Under the pieces are notes generated by a model. The model was given only the letters and a program-made list of their open reading frames with translations, was not told the DNA's origin and ran no database searches. A DNA stretch of 64,000 nt from Candidatus Uhrbacteria bacterium (GTDB lineage: Bacteria > Patescibacteria > ABY1 > SG8-24 > UBA9934), in assembly GCA_018664485.1 (NCBI GenBank), contig JABJOE010000007.1, positions 1-64,000 on the forward strand, given 5' to 3'. Positions within the stretch are counted from its first letter, which is position 1; every line of letters begins with the position of its first letter. The translations under genes and the position numbers were made by a program. Shown here piece by piece: positions 42,330 through 50,654 of the stretch.

Positions 42330-44075
42330 CTACAAAGGTAACTTTGAGGCATCGACTGCTCGAGTAATGATATCCCCCACAGGAATAATCATATCCTCTT
42401 CTTGTCCAAAAACATTCACATTGAAGTCTCCGCCGGCAACCTCCTTCTCACCAACAACTATAGTCCAAGGCACCTTCATCATTGCGGCAGATCGGATCTT
42501 CTTTCCAACGCCTTCGTTGCTGTCATCCAATTCTACTCGTAAGTCCTCGGCTTCGAGCTTCACTCGCAACTCCTGCGCGAATCCTACGAACTCATCACTC
42601 ACAGGCACGATACGAATCTGCTCAGGCGCGAGCCACAACGGGAACGCTCCAGCGTAATGCTCGATCATCACAGCCATGAACCGCTCAAGTGATCCTGAGA
42701 TCGCACGGTGAATCATTACAGGCCGAACACGTTCGTTATTCTCATCAATATACTCAAGCTCAAAACGCTCAGGTAGATTGAAGTCCAGCTGAATTGTTGC
42801 TAACTGCCACTCTCGGCCAATAGCATCCGTTGCAATGAAGTCGATCTTCGGCCCATAGAACGCAGCATCCCCCACAGCAACCTCATACTCCTCTCCAATA
42901 TCTTCGAGCAGCCCCTTCAATAGACCCTCGGATTTTTCCCACACTTCTTTACCACCAAGATATTTATCTGGCTTTGCAGGATCGTGCGCTGAAAGATTAA
43001 TCTTTAACGGCATATCAAACGCCGCATAGAACTTTGTAATAATCTCATAGATCTTCTGAGACTCTTCCTGAACCTGATCCAAGCGACAGAAAACGTGCGC
43101 GTCGTCCTGAGTAATAGATCTAACACGTGAAAGCCCCTGTAATTGACCAGTATTCTCATCTCGATACACTGCAGTCACCTCACTGAAACGAAGTGGCAAA
43201 TCACGATAACTACGCATCTTCGACGCAAAGATCTGTGTGTGATGTGGGCAGTTCATCGGCTTCATTACAAATGCCTGATCAGTCTTCTTACTTGAAATGT
43301 GAAAAATATCATCTGCGAATTTATCCCAATGACCGGACGTCTTATAAAGCTCGGCCTTCGCCATGTGAGGGATAGTAACGCGTGAATATCCGTGCGGTTT
43401 CATAAGTCGCCACACAAATTCAGAAAGACGTTCACGAATAACGGTCCCGCGTGGAGTGAACAACGGAAGTCCAGGTCCAACCAATTCAGAGAATGCAAAC
43501 AAATCCAATTCCTGACCAAGCTTACGATGATCACGCTTCTTCGCCTCTTGAAGCATCATCAAGTGTTCCTTAAGCTTAGGCTTATTTTCAAATGCAACAC
43601 CGTAAATTCGTGTAAGCATTTTGTTCTTTTCATCCCCACGCCAATAAGCACCGGCAACGCTCATCAACTTAAAGCTAGTCGGGTCGATCTCTTTAGCCTG
43701 CGCAACGTGAGGTCCCTTACACAAGTTTTCAAAGTCCCCTGACTTATAGAAGCTTACTGACTCCTCCCCCCTTTCTTTCAACTCGGTAATCAGCTCAACC
43801 TTGTAAGGATCATCTTTGTACTCTTTAAGTGCTGATTCAAAATCAACATCGTGCTGCTCGAACGCAACATCTTTGTTAATGATCTTTCGCATCCGTTTCT
43901 CGATATCTTTAAAGATCTCTTCGGAAATCGATTCAGGTAAATCGTAATCCTGATAAAAACCGTTTTCGATCACCGGACCAACACCAAGGCCGGCATCCGG
44001 ATATAACTCCAACACAGCCATCGTCATGATATGCGAAAGCGAATGTCTATTTTTAAATAATTGATCTTCAGTCAT
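42330..44075 (-). CDS. thrS: Threonyl-tRNA synthetase without TGS domain
   Basis: 581 aa against about 640 in most bacteria: the N-terminal TGS domain is missing and the protein opens at the editing domain (RHSLSHIMTMAVLE, with HxxxH, and later ENLCKGPHV). The class II core is complete: motif 2 FSEVTAVYRDENTGQLQGLS (quoted in part), zinc ligands in MNCPHHTQIF, motif 3 HRAISGSLERFMAVMIEHY. The anticodon domain closes the chain. Behind a T-box-like leader on the same strand. Confidence 0.93.
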   Translation of the reverse strand: MTEDQLFKNRHSLSHIMTMAVLELYPDAGLGVGPVIENGFYQDYDLPESISEEIFKDIEKRMRKIINKDVAFEQHDVDFESALKEYKDDPYKVELITELKERGEESVSFYKSGDFENLCKGPHVAQAKEIDPTSFKLMSVAGAYWRGDEKNKMLTRIYGVAFENKPKLKEHLMMLQEAKKRDHRKLGQELDLFAFSELVGPGLPLFTPRGTVIRERLSEFVWRLMKPHGYSRVTIPHMAKAELYKTSGHWDKFADDIFHISSKKTDQAFVMKPMNCPHHTQIFASKMRSYRDLPLRFSEVTAVYRDENTGQLQGLSRVRSITQDDAHVFCRLDQVQEESQKIYEIITKFYAAFDMPLKINLSAHDPAKPDKYLGGKEVWEKSEGLLKGLLEDIGEEYEVAVGDAAFYGPKIDFIATDAIGREWQLATIQLDFNLPERFELEYIDENNERVRPVMIHRAISGSLERFMAVMIEHYAGAFPLWLAPEQIRIVPVSDEFVGFAQELRVKLEAEDLRVELDDSNEGVGKKIRSAAMMKVPWTIVVGEKEVAGGDFNVNVFGQEEDMIIPVGDIITRAVDASKLPL

Positions 44076-44150
44076 ACTATATTGTGATAAGTAATTCGAT
44101 TACATCAGCTCTGTAATCCACACAAAATGGAATAAGCTTGGTGTCTAAAT

Positions 44151-44300
44151 AAAAAACGAGACAAACCCAATTCAATGGATTGCCTCGGGATCCAGCATAT
44201 ACCGGATGGTTCCACCCGAGTTGATCTATGCTCATTGCACAGAACCACTCTTTATACACGCGACAGGCGTGCGCTGGCTGCTCCTGGGTTGGTTAAGCCC
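44151..44300 (-). promoter_or_regulatory. T-box-like riboswitch in the thrS leader
   Basis: The gap upstream of thrS is 347 bases. On the minus strand GGGTGGAACC (44217-44208) matches the T-box core AGGGUGGNACC. It can be closed by CTCGGG (44220-44215) with CCCGAG (44188-44183) as antiterminator, leaving UGGA free for the tRNA end. The competing terminator uses GAGGCAA and TTGTCTCG (about 44186-44157) and runs into TTTTTT (44156-44151). An ACC threonine codon followed by A (44293-44290) sits in a small GGG/CCC hairpin and may be the specifier. Stem I is not resolved. A perfect ATAGCGCGT/ACGCGCTAT hairpin lies further upstream (44361-44392). Confidence 0.75.
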
Positions 44301-44422
44301 TATCGTTACAGCCCAATTACATTACTACAAAATAGCCTGGAAAGCAATATAATCGCCAGATAGCGCGTCCACTATTACAGCAAACGCGCTATTGGATCTC
44401 TCGATAAAACTGTTCTGCAAGC

Positions 44423-44656
44423 CTATTCTACACCCTCTAAAATATCAAGCATACTCTTTGCGTCTAGTCGACGTTGATCTGGAATTGAACCTTCTGGTGC
44501 ACCAGCGATGCTCCGCAAGCTATCCATAACCTCAGCTCGATCCTCCGGGTTCTCAGTCAATCTCTGCAACTCTACACCTAACGCATCCTGATCCAGTGCA
44601 AGAATATCTTTCTTAGCTTCGAAAAACTCTTGACCGGGTTTTACTTCCATTTCCAT
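44423..44656 (-). CDS. Small acidic helical protein, function unknown
   Basis: 77 aa from the ATG at 44656; an earlier ATG at 44680 would overlap the upstream gene by 14 bases. Rich in Glu, Asp and Leu, mostly helical, no Cys or His motif. Follows the baseplate-J-like gene closely and is probably co-transcribed with it. No family recognised. Confidence 0.5.
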   Translation of the reverse strand: MEMEVKPGQEFFEAKKDILALDQDALGVELQRLTENPEDRAEVMDSLRSIAGAPEGSIPDQRRLDAKSMLDILEGVE

Positions 44657-44666
44657 AAAATTGGTT

Positions 44667-45842
44667 TTAATAATCAACAATTATCTTAATATGATCTTCA
44701 AGAGTTGGAATGCGCTGCAGCCAGAATGGTGTAAAGCGAATAGAAATTTCATCTATCAATTCTGAAGTTTCCAAAATTGTCTCCGCCTCCCCCGTCGTTC
44801 TACCAAGTAATCGTTCAGCGTCTAAAATGTCACTTGCAGTTGAAATGATTGCTGTACCATCAATGTAAACACGCAAGCTTGCCTGCTCCGCTGACGCATC
44901 CACCGACCGTACCTCAATAACATAACCATCACTTACTTCCGCAAGCTCATAGTCCTCACCTACCTGTCCCTGCAATAGAGCACTTGCGTACTGCAAAATG
45001 GTCTCCTCATCGTAGAAAAGTCCTGTAACTTGCACGCTCATTGAAGCTTCAAACGACCCTGATTCTGACCCAACTTCAGCATCAACCGACTGTGTCAGAA
45101 TTTCAACATCAACGTAAGCTCCATCAAATACATCTGTGTTAATACCAGACGCCAGTGCCAAAACTGCTTCATCGCGAGCGCGCGTCTCCAATGAAGCATA
45201 AGCATCTTGTATATGTGCCTCGCTCAACGCCTGAACATATTGAATGCCTCCAGTCATTGTATCCACGCTCACCGCGTATACCAATTCCTGAACAGAGACC
45301 GACAGTCCTGGAATTCTAAATTGCGTTGCTCCGACCTCGCCGCCTAGCCCTGGTTCATCTGCATGCGCCATCGTTGTCGCCTCTCCATAAGCTGGAACAT
45401 TCACAGCTTCATCAATTCGGAAGAGAACGCCATCCTGCGACAAAAGTCGCGTAGTTGCAACCAAAGCCTGATCAGAACCTGTTTCGTTAATAAGCGTTAC
45501 CAACCCACCAGCTTTTGCCTCAGATGCCGCAGCTCCTTCTTCTGGAAGTTCAAACGTATCTGACAGCTCTACATTTTGCTGGCGTACATACCCGCTGACC
45601 TGACCGCTTGTTCTAGCTTCGGGCACAACCTCCATACTCACCTCGTGACTCACCACCTGCGCATTTGGTGTAACACGGATCGTAGCTGAGGAAATAGACA
45701 AATACAGAACAAAAAGAAGTAGCAAAAATGAAATTACTACAAACAATATAGAAATCCTCTGATAAACACGAAGCGATCGTGATAGAGGCTTATTCGCTAC
45801 TTTCGATTTTCTCTTTTTTGTACGCTTTTTTTGTGGGACCAT
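44667..45842 (-). CDS. Membrane protein with baseplate-J-like domain
   Basis: 391 aa. A Lys-rich cytoplasmic head (1-27), one transmembrane helix (about 32-54, ISILFVVISFLLLLFVLYL) and an outer beta-rich part. Residues about 105-180 (GLVTLINETGSDQALVATTR, LFRIDEAVNVPAYGEATTMA, GLGGEVGAT) resemble the baseplate J/gp47 family. CPR genomes carry such single-pass proteins whose role is unknown; a contractile apparatus is not otherwise seen here. Fifteen bases downstream of dnaE. Confidence 0.6.
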   Translation of the reverse strand: MVPQKKRTKKRKSKVANKPLSRSLRVYQRISILFVVISFLLLLFVLYLSISSATIRVTPNAQVVSHEVSMEVVPEARTSGQVSGYVRQQNVELSDTFELPEEGAAASEAKAGGLVTLINETGSDQALVATTRLLSQDGVLFRIDEAVNVPAYGEATTMAHADEPGLGGEVGATQFRIPGLSVSVQELVYAVSVDTMTGGIQYVQALSEAHIQDAYASLETRARDEAVLALASGINTDVFDGAYVDVEILTQSVDAEVGSESGSFEASMSVQVTGLFYDEETILQYASALLQGQVGEDYELAEVSDGYVIEVRSVDASAEQASLRVYIDGTAIISTASDILDAERLLGRTTGEAETILETSELIDEISIRFTPFWLQRIPTLEDHIKIIVDY

Positions 45843-45857
45843 ATTGTATTCATTATA

Positions 45858-48800
45858 CTACCGTACGTTCCCAGCTCCAACAATCTCAGCAATTTCGTCC
45901 AAAACCTTAGTCTCACGACGAACACTGTACTCAGTCGCTACCCTCCGTGCCCGAGACCCAGAGGTCACCAGAAGATACACCGGATCAGCTCCCGGATTGT
46001 CTACAAAAATGCTTCGGAGCTTGGTAATCATGTCGTGAGTCGGCTTTTCTGGAATTGTTATAAAAATACCTTCGTCTTTCGCTTCATCCATCCACGTGTC
46101 TTCTTCCTGCTTCTCCGTAGGCCAATTTCCACGTTTCAAATAATCGACAACTTCAGGGATATCATCCTGTGTAAACCTATGTAGCTGATCACAAAGCAGC
46201 GACCACTCCATAACATCATTACGCTCACGTGCAGCGACCTTCCCCTGAATCAACGCAAGAGACCCTTCGACTAACTTGGATTGTACCTCACTATACATCT
46301 TTGGAAATACAACAATCTCCGCGGAGCCCGACCCATCCTCTAGGCGAACAAAAGCCATCGGTTCCTGTTTTTTCTTTGTAAGAATCTTCTTAACGCTTAC
46401 GATCACTCCCCCAACACAAACTATCTCATCTTTCGCGCGTGAAGACAGAGTTGCAGCTTTTACAACTAGCCCATCGAGAGCGTCGTCCACAAGACTTGCA
46501 GGATGCGATGACACGTAAATACCGAGCAGCTCTCGCTCCCATGCAAGTAACTGCTCCTGATTCATCGGTTCTACTTCACGAAGTACAAAACGCTGAGTTT
46601 CCATAGTAGGTGACAAATCAAACATCGATGTCTGATTCTGAATCTTGTCTTTTTGAGCCTGTCGGTTGAACAACAAAATCTGATCTATGTTAGCAACTAT
46701 TTGGCTTCTATCACCAAAACTATCCAATGCACCAGACTTAGCTAATGCATCAAGTGATTTTTTATTTAGTTGTTTTGAATCAAGTCGGCTAGCGAAATCT
46801 GCTAAATCTTCATAAAGCCCATTTTCTTTACGCTCGACCTGAATCGACTTTCCAACTTCGTATCCAACGTTTTTGATGGCAGACAACCCCCAACGAATAT
46901 TTCCGGTTTCAGGAACAACAGCAAACCCAGGATATGACTCATTCACATCCGGTGACAACACTTTAATTCCAATACGCTTACACTCCTCAACCTCAATTGT
47001 AATTCGATCAATGGTGTTAATGTCTGAGTTCATCACGGCTGCCATAAACTCTGACGGATAACGAGCCTTCAAGTAGGCTGTTCGGTAAGCGATCAAAGCG
47101 TAGCAAGCAGCGTGAGACTTGTTAAAAGCATAGTCGGCAAATCCCTCCCAATCCTTCCAAATCTTTGCAGCGATCGATTTCTTAACACCGTTTTTTACAC
47201 AACCATCAATAAACGAGTCGTACATCTTAGCAAGAACATCTCGTTTTTTCTTTCCCATCGCTTTTCGCAAAAAGTCCGCCTCACCAGCCGTGAACCCTGC
47301 GAGCGCACGTGAGATTTTCATGATCTGCTCCTGATAGATCGTCACACCGTATGTCTCCTTCAAAATCTCTTCCATGAGCGGATGATCGTACACCACTTTC
47401 TCGCGACCATTCTTTCTGTTGATGTACATCGGAACCATTCCGGCAGACAGAGGACCTGGACGATATAGCGAAACCATCGCGACGATATCTTCAAATTCAG
47501 TAGGCTTCAGCTCCTTGATATAACGACGCATTCCGTCTGACTCCAGCTGGAACACACCAATCGTATCTCCACGACCAAGTAGATCAAAAGTTTTCTGATC
47601 ATCGAGCGGGATCGTATCGATATCGATCGTATCGTTGTGAACCGCTTTAATAATCTCCAAAGCATTTTCAATAATTGTCAGGTTTGAAAGCCCCAAAAAG
47701 TCCATTTTAACGAGCCCGACCGATTCTGCAGAATCCAACGAATACTGAGTAATCAATGCTGTGTCTTCACGCTGCCCTTCTTTAAGAGGTACGCGGTCGA
47801 TAAGCGGCAAATCTCCAATAACAAAACCACAGGCGTGCTGACTGGTGTGGCGTGGGTTACCCTCAAACTTTTTTGCAAGTTCAACAACTCTGCGAGCCAT
47901 CGGATTACCCTTAAGTAGATCCGCCAAATCCGGATGCTCAACCTGTGCTATAGCAAGTGGAATGTGGCGACCCTGCACCGGCTGTGGTACTGCTTTTGCA
48001 ATTATATCGGCTTCATCATACGAAAGTCCCAGAACACGAGCAGCATCACGAACAGCCGCACGCGGCATAAGTTTTCCAAAAGTAATAATTCCAGCAACAC
48101 GATCCTCTCCGTACTTATCCTGCACGTACTTAAGCACCTCCGATCGTCTGGAGTCCGCAAAGTCCATGTCGACGTCAGGCATCGAAACACGGTCTGGGTT
48201 TAAGAATCGCTCAAACAGAAGTCCATATTTCAACGGATCCAAATCTGTAATTCGCATCGCGTAGGACATTATCGACCCGGCAGCCGAACCACGCCCAGGA
48301 CCAACCAAAATTCCCTGATCCTTAGCCCAAGTAACAAAATCGGCAACAATAATAAAGTACGAACTGTAGCCCATTCGCTTAATAGTCTCATACTCAAACT
48401 CAAATCGCTCCATCACCTCCGGCGTGATCTCAGCGTAACGCTCCTTCAATCCCTTAAGCGCCAAGTCACGCATGTATTCGTTGTCGGACTTTCCCTCTGG
48501 CATTGGAAATATTGGGAGATAGTTATTCCCAAGATCCATTTTAAAGTTCACCGAGTCGGCAATCTTTTTTGTATTTGAAAGAGCTTCCGGGACATCACTG
48601 AACGCTTCGATAATCTCCTTTGGATCACTCATCGATAAATCTGTGTCCGATACGCTTGTACGACGAAACTCCTCAAGCGTACGGCTACGCTGGATACAGA
48701 GCTGCGCTTCATACCCTTCCCGATCCTCCGGGTTTAGATAGAATATATTTTTTGTACAAACCATCTGCGCTCCGACTTCTTTTGCAAACGCCTTTAGCAT

Positions 48801-49373
48801 GTCGTTCGCCTCAACTTGCCGTGGGAAGTCTGGATGATGAACGAGCTCGAGATATACGTATTCCTTTCCAAAAATTTCCTGGAAAATTTCTAAAGTTTCT
48901 TTTGCTTTTTTAGTGTCCCCTCCTAAAAGTAATTCTGGAATTTCACCTGCAACACCACCTGTCAAAACAGTAATCCCTTCGCCATGTTCGCGAAGAAAGT
49001 CTTTATCGATTCGAGGCTTGTAATAGAAACCGTCAATGAATCCTGATGTCGATATCTTCAGCAGATTCTTGTACCCAACGTCATTGCGAGCGATAAGTGT
49101 TAGTCGATGATTCTTCTTATCAATTGCGGCACGCTTGTCAGTCATCTTGTCGAGTGCCACAAAAACATCTAAACCGATAATAGGCTTAATCTCGGCCGCT
49201 TCACATTTCTGATAAAACTCGACAGCACCGTATAGAGCCGCGTTATCAGTCAAAGCTAAAGCTGTCGCACCCTGCGATTTTGCACGCTCAACAAGCGCTT
49301 TTGGGCTTGGGAGAGCCTCAAGAAGCGAATAATGCGAATGCACGTGGAGATGTACGAAGTCCTTGGGGTCCAT
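45858..49373 (-). CDS. dnaE: DNA polymerase III alpha subunit
   Basis: 1171 aa. Replicative polymerase. The PHP domain leads (HLHVHSHYSLLEA, about residues 7-19). The C-family palm follows with GPGRGSAAGSIMSYA and the catalytic Asp motif PDVDMDFADSRR. Finger and helix-hairpin-helix parts reach about 900, and an OB-fold (VGGVIVSVKKILTKKKQEPM) lies near 1010. The length matches the DnaE1 type. An extended -10 six bases from the ATG predicts a leaderless mRNA. Confidence 0.95.
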   Translation of the reverse strand: MDPKDFVHLHVHSHYSLLEALPSPKALVERAKSQGATALALTDNAALYGAVEFYQKCEAAEIKPIIGLDVFVALDKMTDKRAAIDKKNHRLTLIARNDVGYKNLLKISTSGFIDGFYYKPRIDKDFLREHGEGITVLTGGVAGEIPELLLGGDTKKAKETLEIFQEIFGKEYVYLELVHHPDFPRQVEANDMLKAFAKEVGAQMVCTKNIFYLNPEDREGYEAQLCIQRSRTLEEFRRTSVSDTDLSMSDPKEIIEAFSDVPEALSNTKKIADSVNFKMDLGNNYLPIFPMPEGKSDNEYMRDLALKGLKERYAEITPEVMERFEFEYETIKRMGYSSYFIIVADFVTWAKDQGILVGPGRGSAAGSIMSYAMRITDLDPLKYGLLFERFLNPDRVSMPDVDMDFADSRRSEVLKYVQDKYGEDRVAGIITFGKLMPRAAVRDAARVLGLSYDEADIIAKAVPQPVQGRHIPLAIAQVEHPDLADLLKGNPMARRVVELAKKFEGNPRHTSQHACGFVIGDLPLIDRVPLKEGQREDTALITQYSLDSAESVGLVKMDFLGLSNLTIIENALEIIKAVHNDTIDIDTIPLDDQKTFDLLGRGDTIGVFQLESDGMRRYIKELKPTEFEDIVAMVSLYRPGPLSAGMVPMYINRKNGREKVVYDHPLMEEILKETYGVTIYQEQIMKISRALAGFTAGEADFLRKAMGKKKRDVLAKMYDSFIDGCVKNGVKKSIAAKIWKDWEGFADYAFNKSHAACYALIAYRTAYLKARYPSEFMAAVMNSDINTIDRITIEVEECKRIGIKVLSPDVNESYPGFAVVPETGNIRWGLSAIKNVGYEVGKSIQVERKENGLYEDLADFASRLDSKQLNKKSLDALAKSGALDSFGDRSQIVANIDQILLFNRQAQKDKIQNQTSMFDLSPTMETQRFVLREVEPMNQEQLLAWERELLGIYVSSHPASLVDDALDGLVVKAATLSSRAKDEIVCVGGVIVSVKKILTKKKQEPMAFVRLEDGSGSAEIVVFPKMYSEVQSKLVEGSLALIQGKVAARERNDVMEWSLLCDQLHRFTQDDIPEVVDYLKRGNWPTEKQEEDTWMDEAKDEGIFITIPEKPTHDMITKLRSIFVDNPGADPVYLLVTSGSRARRVATEYSVRRETKVLDEIAEIVGAGNVR

Positions 49374-49379
49374 AGAGGA

Positions 49380-49388
49380 ATCTTACCA
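49380..49388 (-). promoter_or_regulatory. Extended -10 of dnaE
   Basis: Minus strand TGGTAAGAT, with TAAGAT at 49385-49380, six bases from the ATG at 49373. Confidence 0.55.
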
Positions 49389-49429
49389 GAAAGTATGAAT
49401 CTCATGAAGTCCTTGGTTTTACCCAATCA

Positions 49430-49458
49430 TTGACACTTTGTGTTAAATAGGCTACTAT
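49430..49458 (+). promoter_or_regulatory. Promoter of the 52-codon gene
   Basis: TTGACA (49430-49435), 17 bases, TACTAT (49453-49458), back to back with the dnaE promoter. Confidence 0.75.
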
Positions 49459-49499
49459 TTCGGGTCTTCGGACACTCGACCATCAACGAAGGATCCCTC

Positions 49500-49658
49500 G
49501 TGAACCCACTCGACTACATCAACCCCCTGAGGGTAATGCTCTTGGGACATCCCGTGAGCCGACGGCGCCACTGGTTGTCAAAGAGTTTCGAGAGACTCGT
49601 CATCCGACCTCGCCGCGAACGTCCTCCGGTCCCCTTCGCAAACGATACGTTCTGGTAG
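49500..49658 (+). CDS. Small basic protein, GC-rich
   Basis: 52 aa from a GTG at 49500 with GAAGGA eight bases upstream; an in-frame ATG at 49440 lies inside the promoter and is excluded. Arg-rich (SRRRHWLSK, RPRRERPP), so it probably binds nucleic acid or ribosomes, but no family is recognised. The upstream ACCATCAACGAAGGA resembles ACCTTCACCGAAAGGA before the 27-residue gene at 40954. Confidence 0.55.
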   Translation: MNPLDYINPLRVMLLGHPVSRRRHWLSKSFERLVIRPRRERPPVPFANDTFW

Positions 49659-49683
49659 ACGGCGCAACGCCGTCGCTAACCGT

Positions 49684-49719
49684 GCCGCCCCAAGTCGCCT
49701 GACTTGTCGGGCGGCTTCG
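49684..49719 (+). terminator. Terminator of the 52-codon gene
   Basis: GCCGCCC (49684-49690) with GGGCGGC (49709-49715), and inside it CAAGTC-GCCT-GACTTG. The tail TTCGTGCTT is poor in T, but the stem is very stable. Confidence 0.6.
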
Positions 49720-49746
49720 TGCTTAAAGAGGTGTCATCATTTAAAC

Positions 49747-49774
49747 CAAAAGAAGCCCTTGCGGGCTCCTTTAT
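49747..49774. terminator. Terminator of the 88-aa membrane protein gene
   Basis: GAAGCCC-TTGC-GGGCTCC (49752-49770). On the minus strand it is followed by TTTTGG; on the plus strand by TTTATTTTG. Confidence 0.7.
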
Positions 49775-49783
49775 TTTGCAAAA

Positions 49784-50050
49784 CTATTTCTTTTTCGGCT
49801 TTACGACATTCTCGGCAGCCTTGCGAACATACCCACTCATCTTGCTTAAGTGACCACTCCCCTTCTCTACCTTCATCTTCATTGCCTGTAATGCCTGTTC
49901 AACTTTTTCAATTGAAAAGCGTACCTCTTGCAAAACATCATTAAGCGATCTTAGCATCATTGCAAGATGGTATATAAACCAGCAAACAAATGCGGTAACC
50001 CACAGTACGCAAAATGCGATTACTATCAGTAAAATATCAGCAGCCTCCAT
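49784..50050 (-). CDS. Small single-pass membrane protein, DUF948-like
   Basis: 88 aa. An N-terminal membrane helix (about 5-33, ILLIVIAFCVLWVTAFVCWF) is followed by an amphipathic helical tail (LNDVLQEVRFSIEKVEQAL) and a Lys-rich end. The layout resembles DUF948 general-stress proteins. Function unknown. A single gene, flanked upstream by the fold-back element at 50053. Confidence 0.5.
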   Translation of the reverse strand: MEAADILLIVIAFCVLWVTAFVCWFIYHLAMMLRSLNDVLQEVRFSIEKVEQALQAMKMKVEKGSGHLSKMSGYVRKAAENVVKPKKK

Positions 50051-50052
50051 AC

Positions 50053-50179
50053 ATAGAATTTAGTCATTCGGTCTATTTTCGACTCATGGGTCCCGTTAGC
50101 CAGCGTCAACGTACTATTTTGTACGCCTCCTTGACTGCCACCCCTTCATCGAAACTAGCCTCTAATGACTAAATTCTAT
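50053..50179 (-). repeat. GTAC fold-back element, copy D, with 16-bp terminal inverted repeats
   Basis: ATAGAATTTAGTCATT (50053-50068) and AATGACTAAATTCTAT (50164-50179) are perfect inverted repeats closing a 127-bp element. Inside are TTTCGA/TCGAAA (about 50077-50082 with 50149-50154) and the apex CGTAC-TATTTT-GTACG (50110-50125). On the minus strand the blocks GGGTGGCA (50143-50136), GTACGTTGACG (50114-50104) and GGGACCCAT (50094-50086) match copy A. No coding capacity. MITE-like or structured-RNA element. Confidence 0.75.
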
Positions 50180-50193
50180 CATATTAAGTGACA

Positions 50194-50220
50194 AACAAAA
50201 AAAGGGCCACTCGGCCCTTT
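50194..50220 (-). terminator. Terminator of the DoxX-like gene
   Basis: AAAGGGCC-ACTC-GGCCCTTT (50201-50220) with a T-rich tail on the minus strand. Confidence 0.85.
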
Positions 50221-50227
50221 TTATAAT

Positions 50228-50620
50228 TTACTTGATTGTAAATAAATCTTTCAGCTTCTTTGGCCACCCGTAGTAAAGCAGCAATGCCAACGGCGCTCCC
50301 CAGTTAGCTGATCGCTCGATCAAATCCCAGAATGGATCAGGACCGATTGGCCAACGAAGAAGTGCAGTGAACGCTCCCCAGATGAAAGCCCACAACAATA
50401 CTCCTCGCAACGGTTTTACAAGCACCGCAAGAGCTACAAGCAAGTCCACGATTCCGACAATAAGTAAGATCGTCACCATGGTCTCCTCACTCGTAATTCC
50501 AAACGGTTCAAAATACTTAAACCACCCTTCCTTACCTTGGAGTGCGAACACTCCGTGACCAATGAACTCTCCAGCGATAGCTACACGGAGAACCCATTCA
50601 AACATCTCTTTCTTTTTCAT
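50228..50620 (-). CDS. DoxX-like membrane protein
   Basis: 130 aa with four membrane helices. The opening EWVLRVAIAGEFIGHGVFAL and the middle LLIVGIVDLLVALAVLVKP fit the DoxX/DUF417-like family. Members are linked to redox or quinone-related membrane complexes, but no clear activity is known. A single gene between a strong terminator and pheT. Confidence 0.7.
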   Translation of the reverse strand: MKKKEMFEWVLRVAIAGEFIGHGVFALQGKEGWFKYFEPFGITSEETMVTILLIVGIVDLLVALAVLVKPLRGVLLWAFIWGAFTALLRWPIGPDPFWDLIERSANWGAPLALLLYYGWPKKLKDLFTIK

Positions 50621-50654
50621 AATAATGATGAAAAATTATACCTCAAGTATACGC

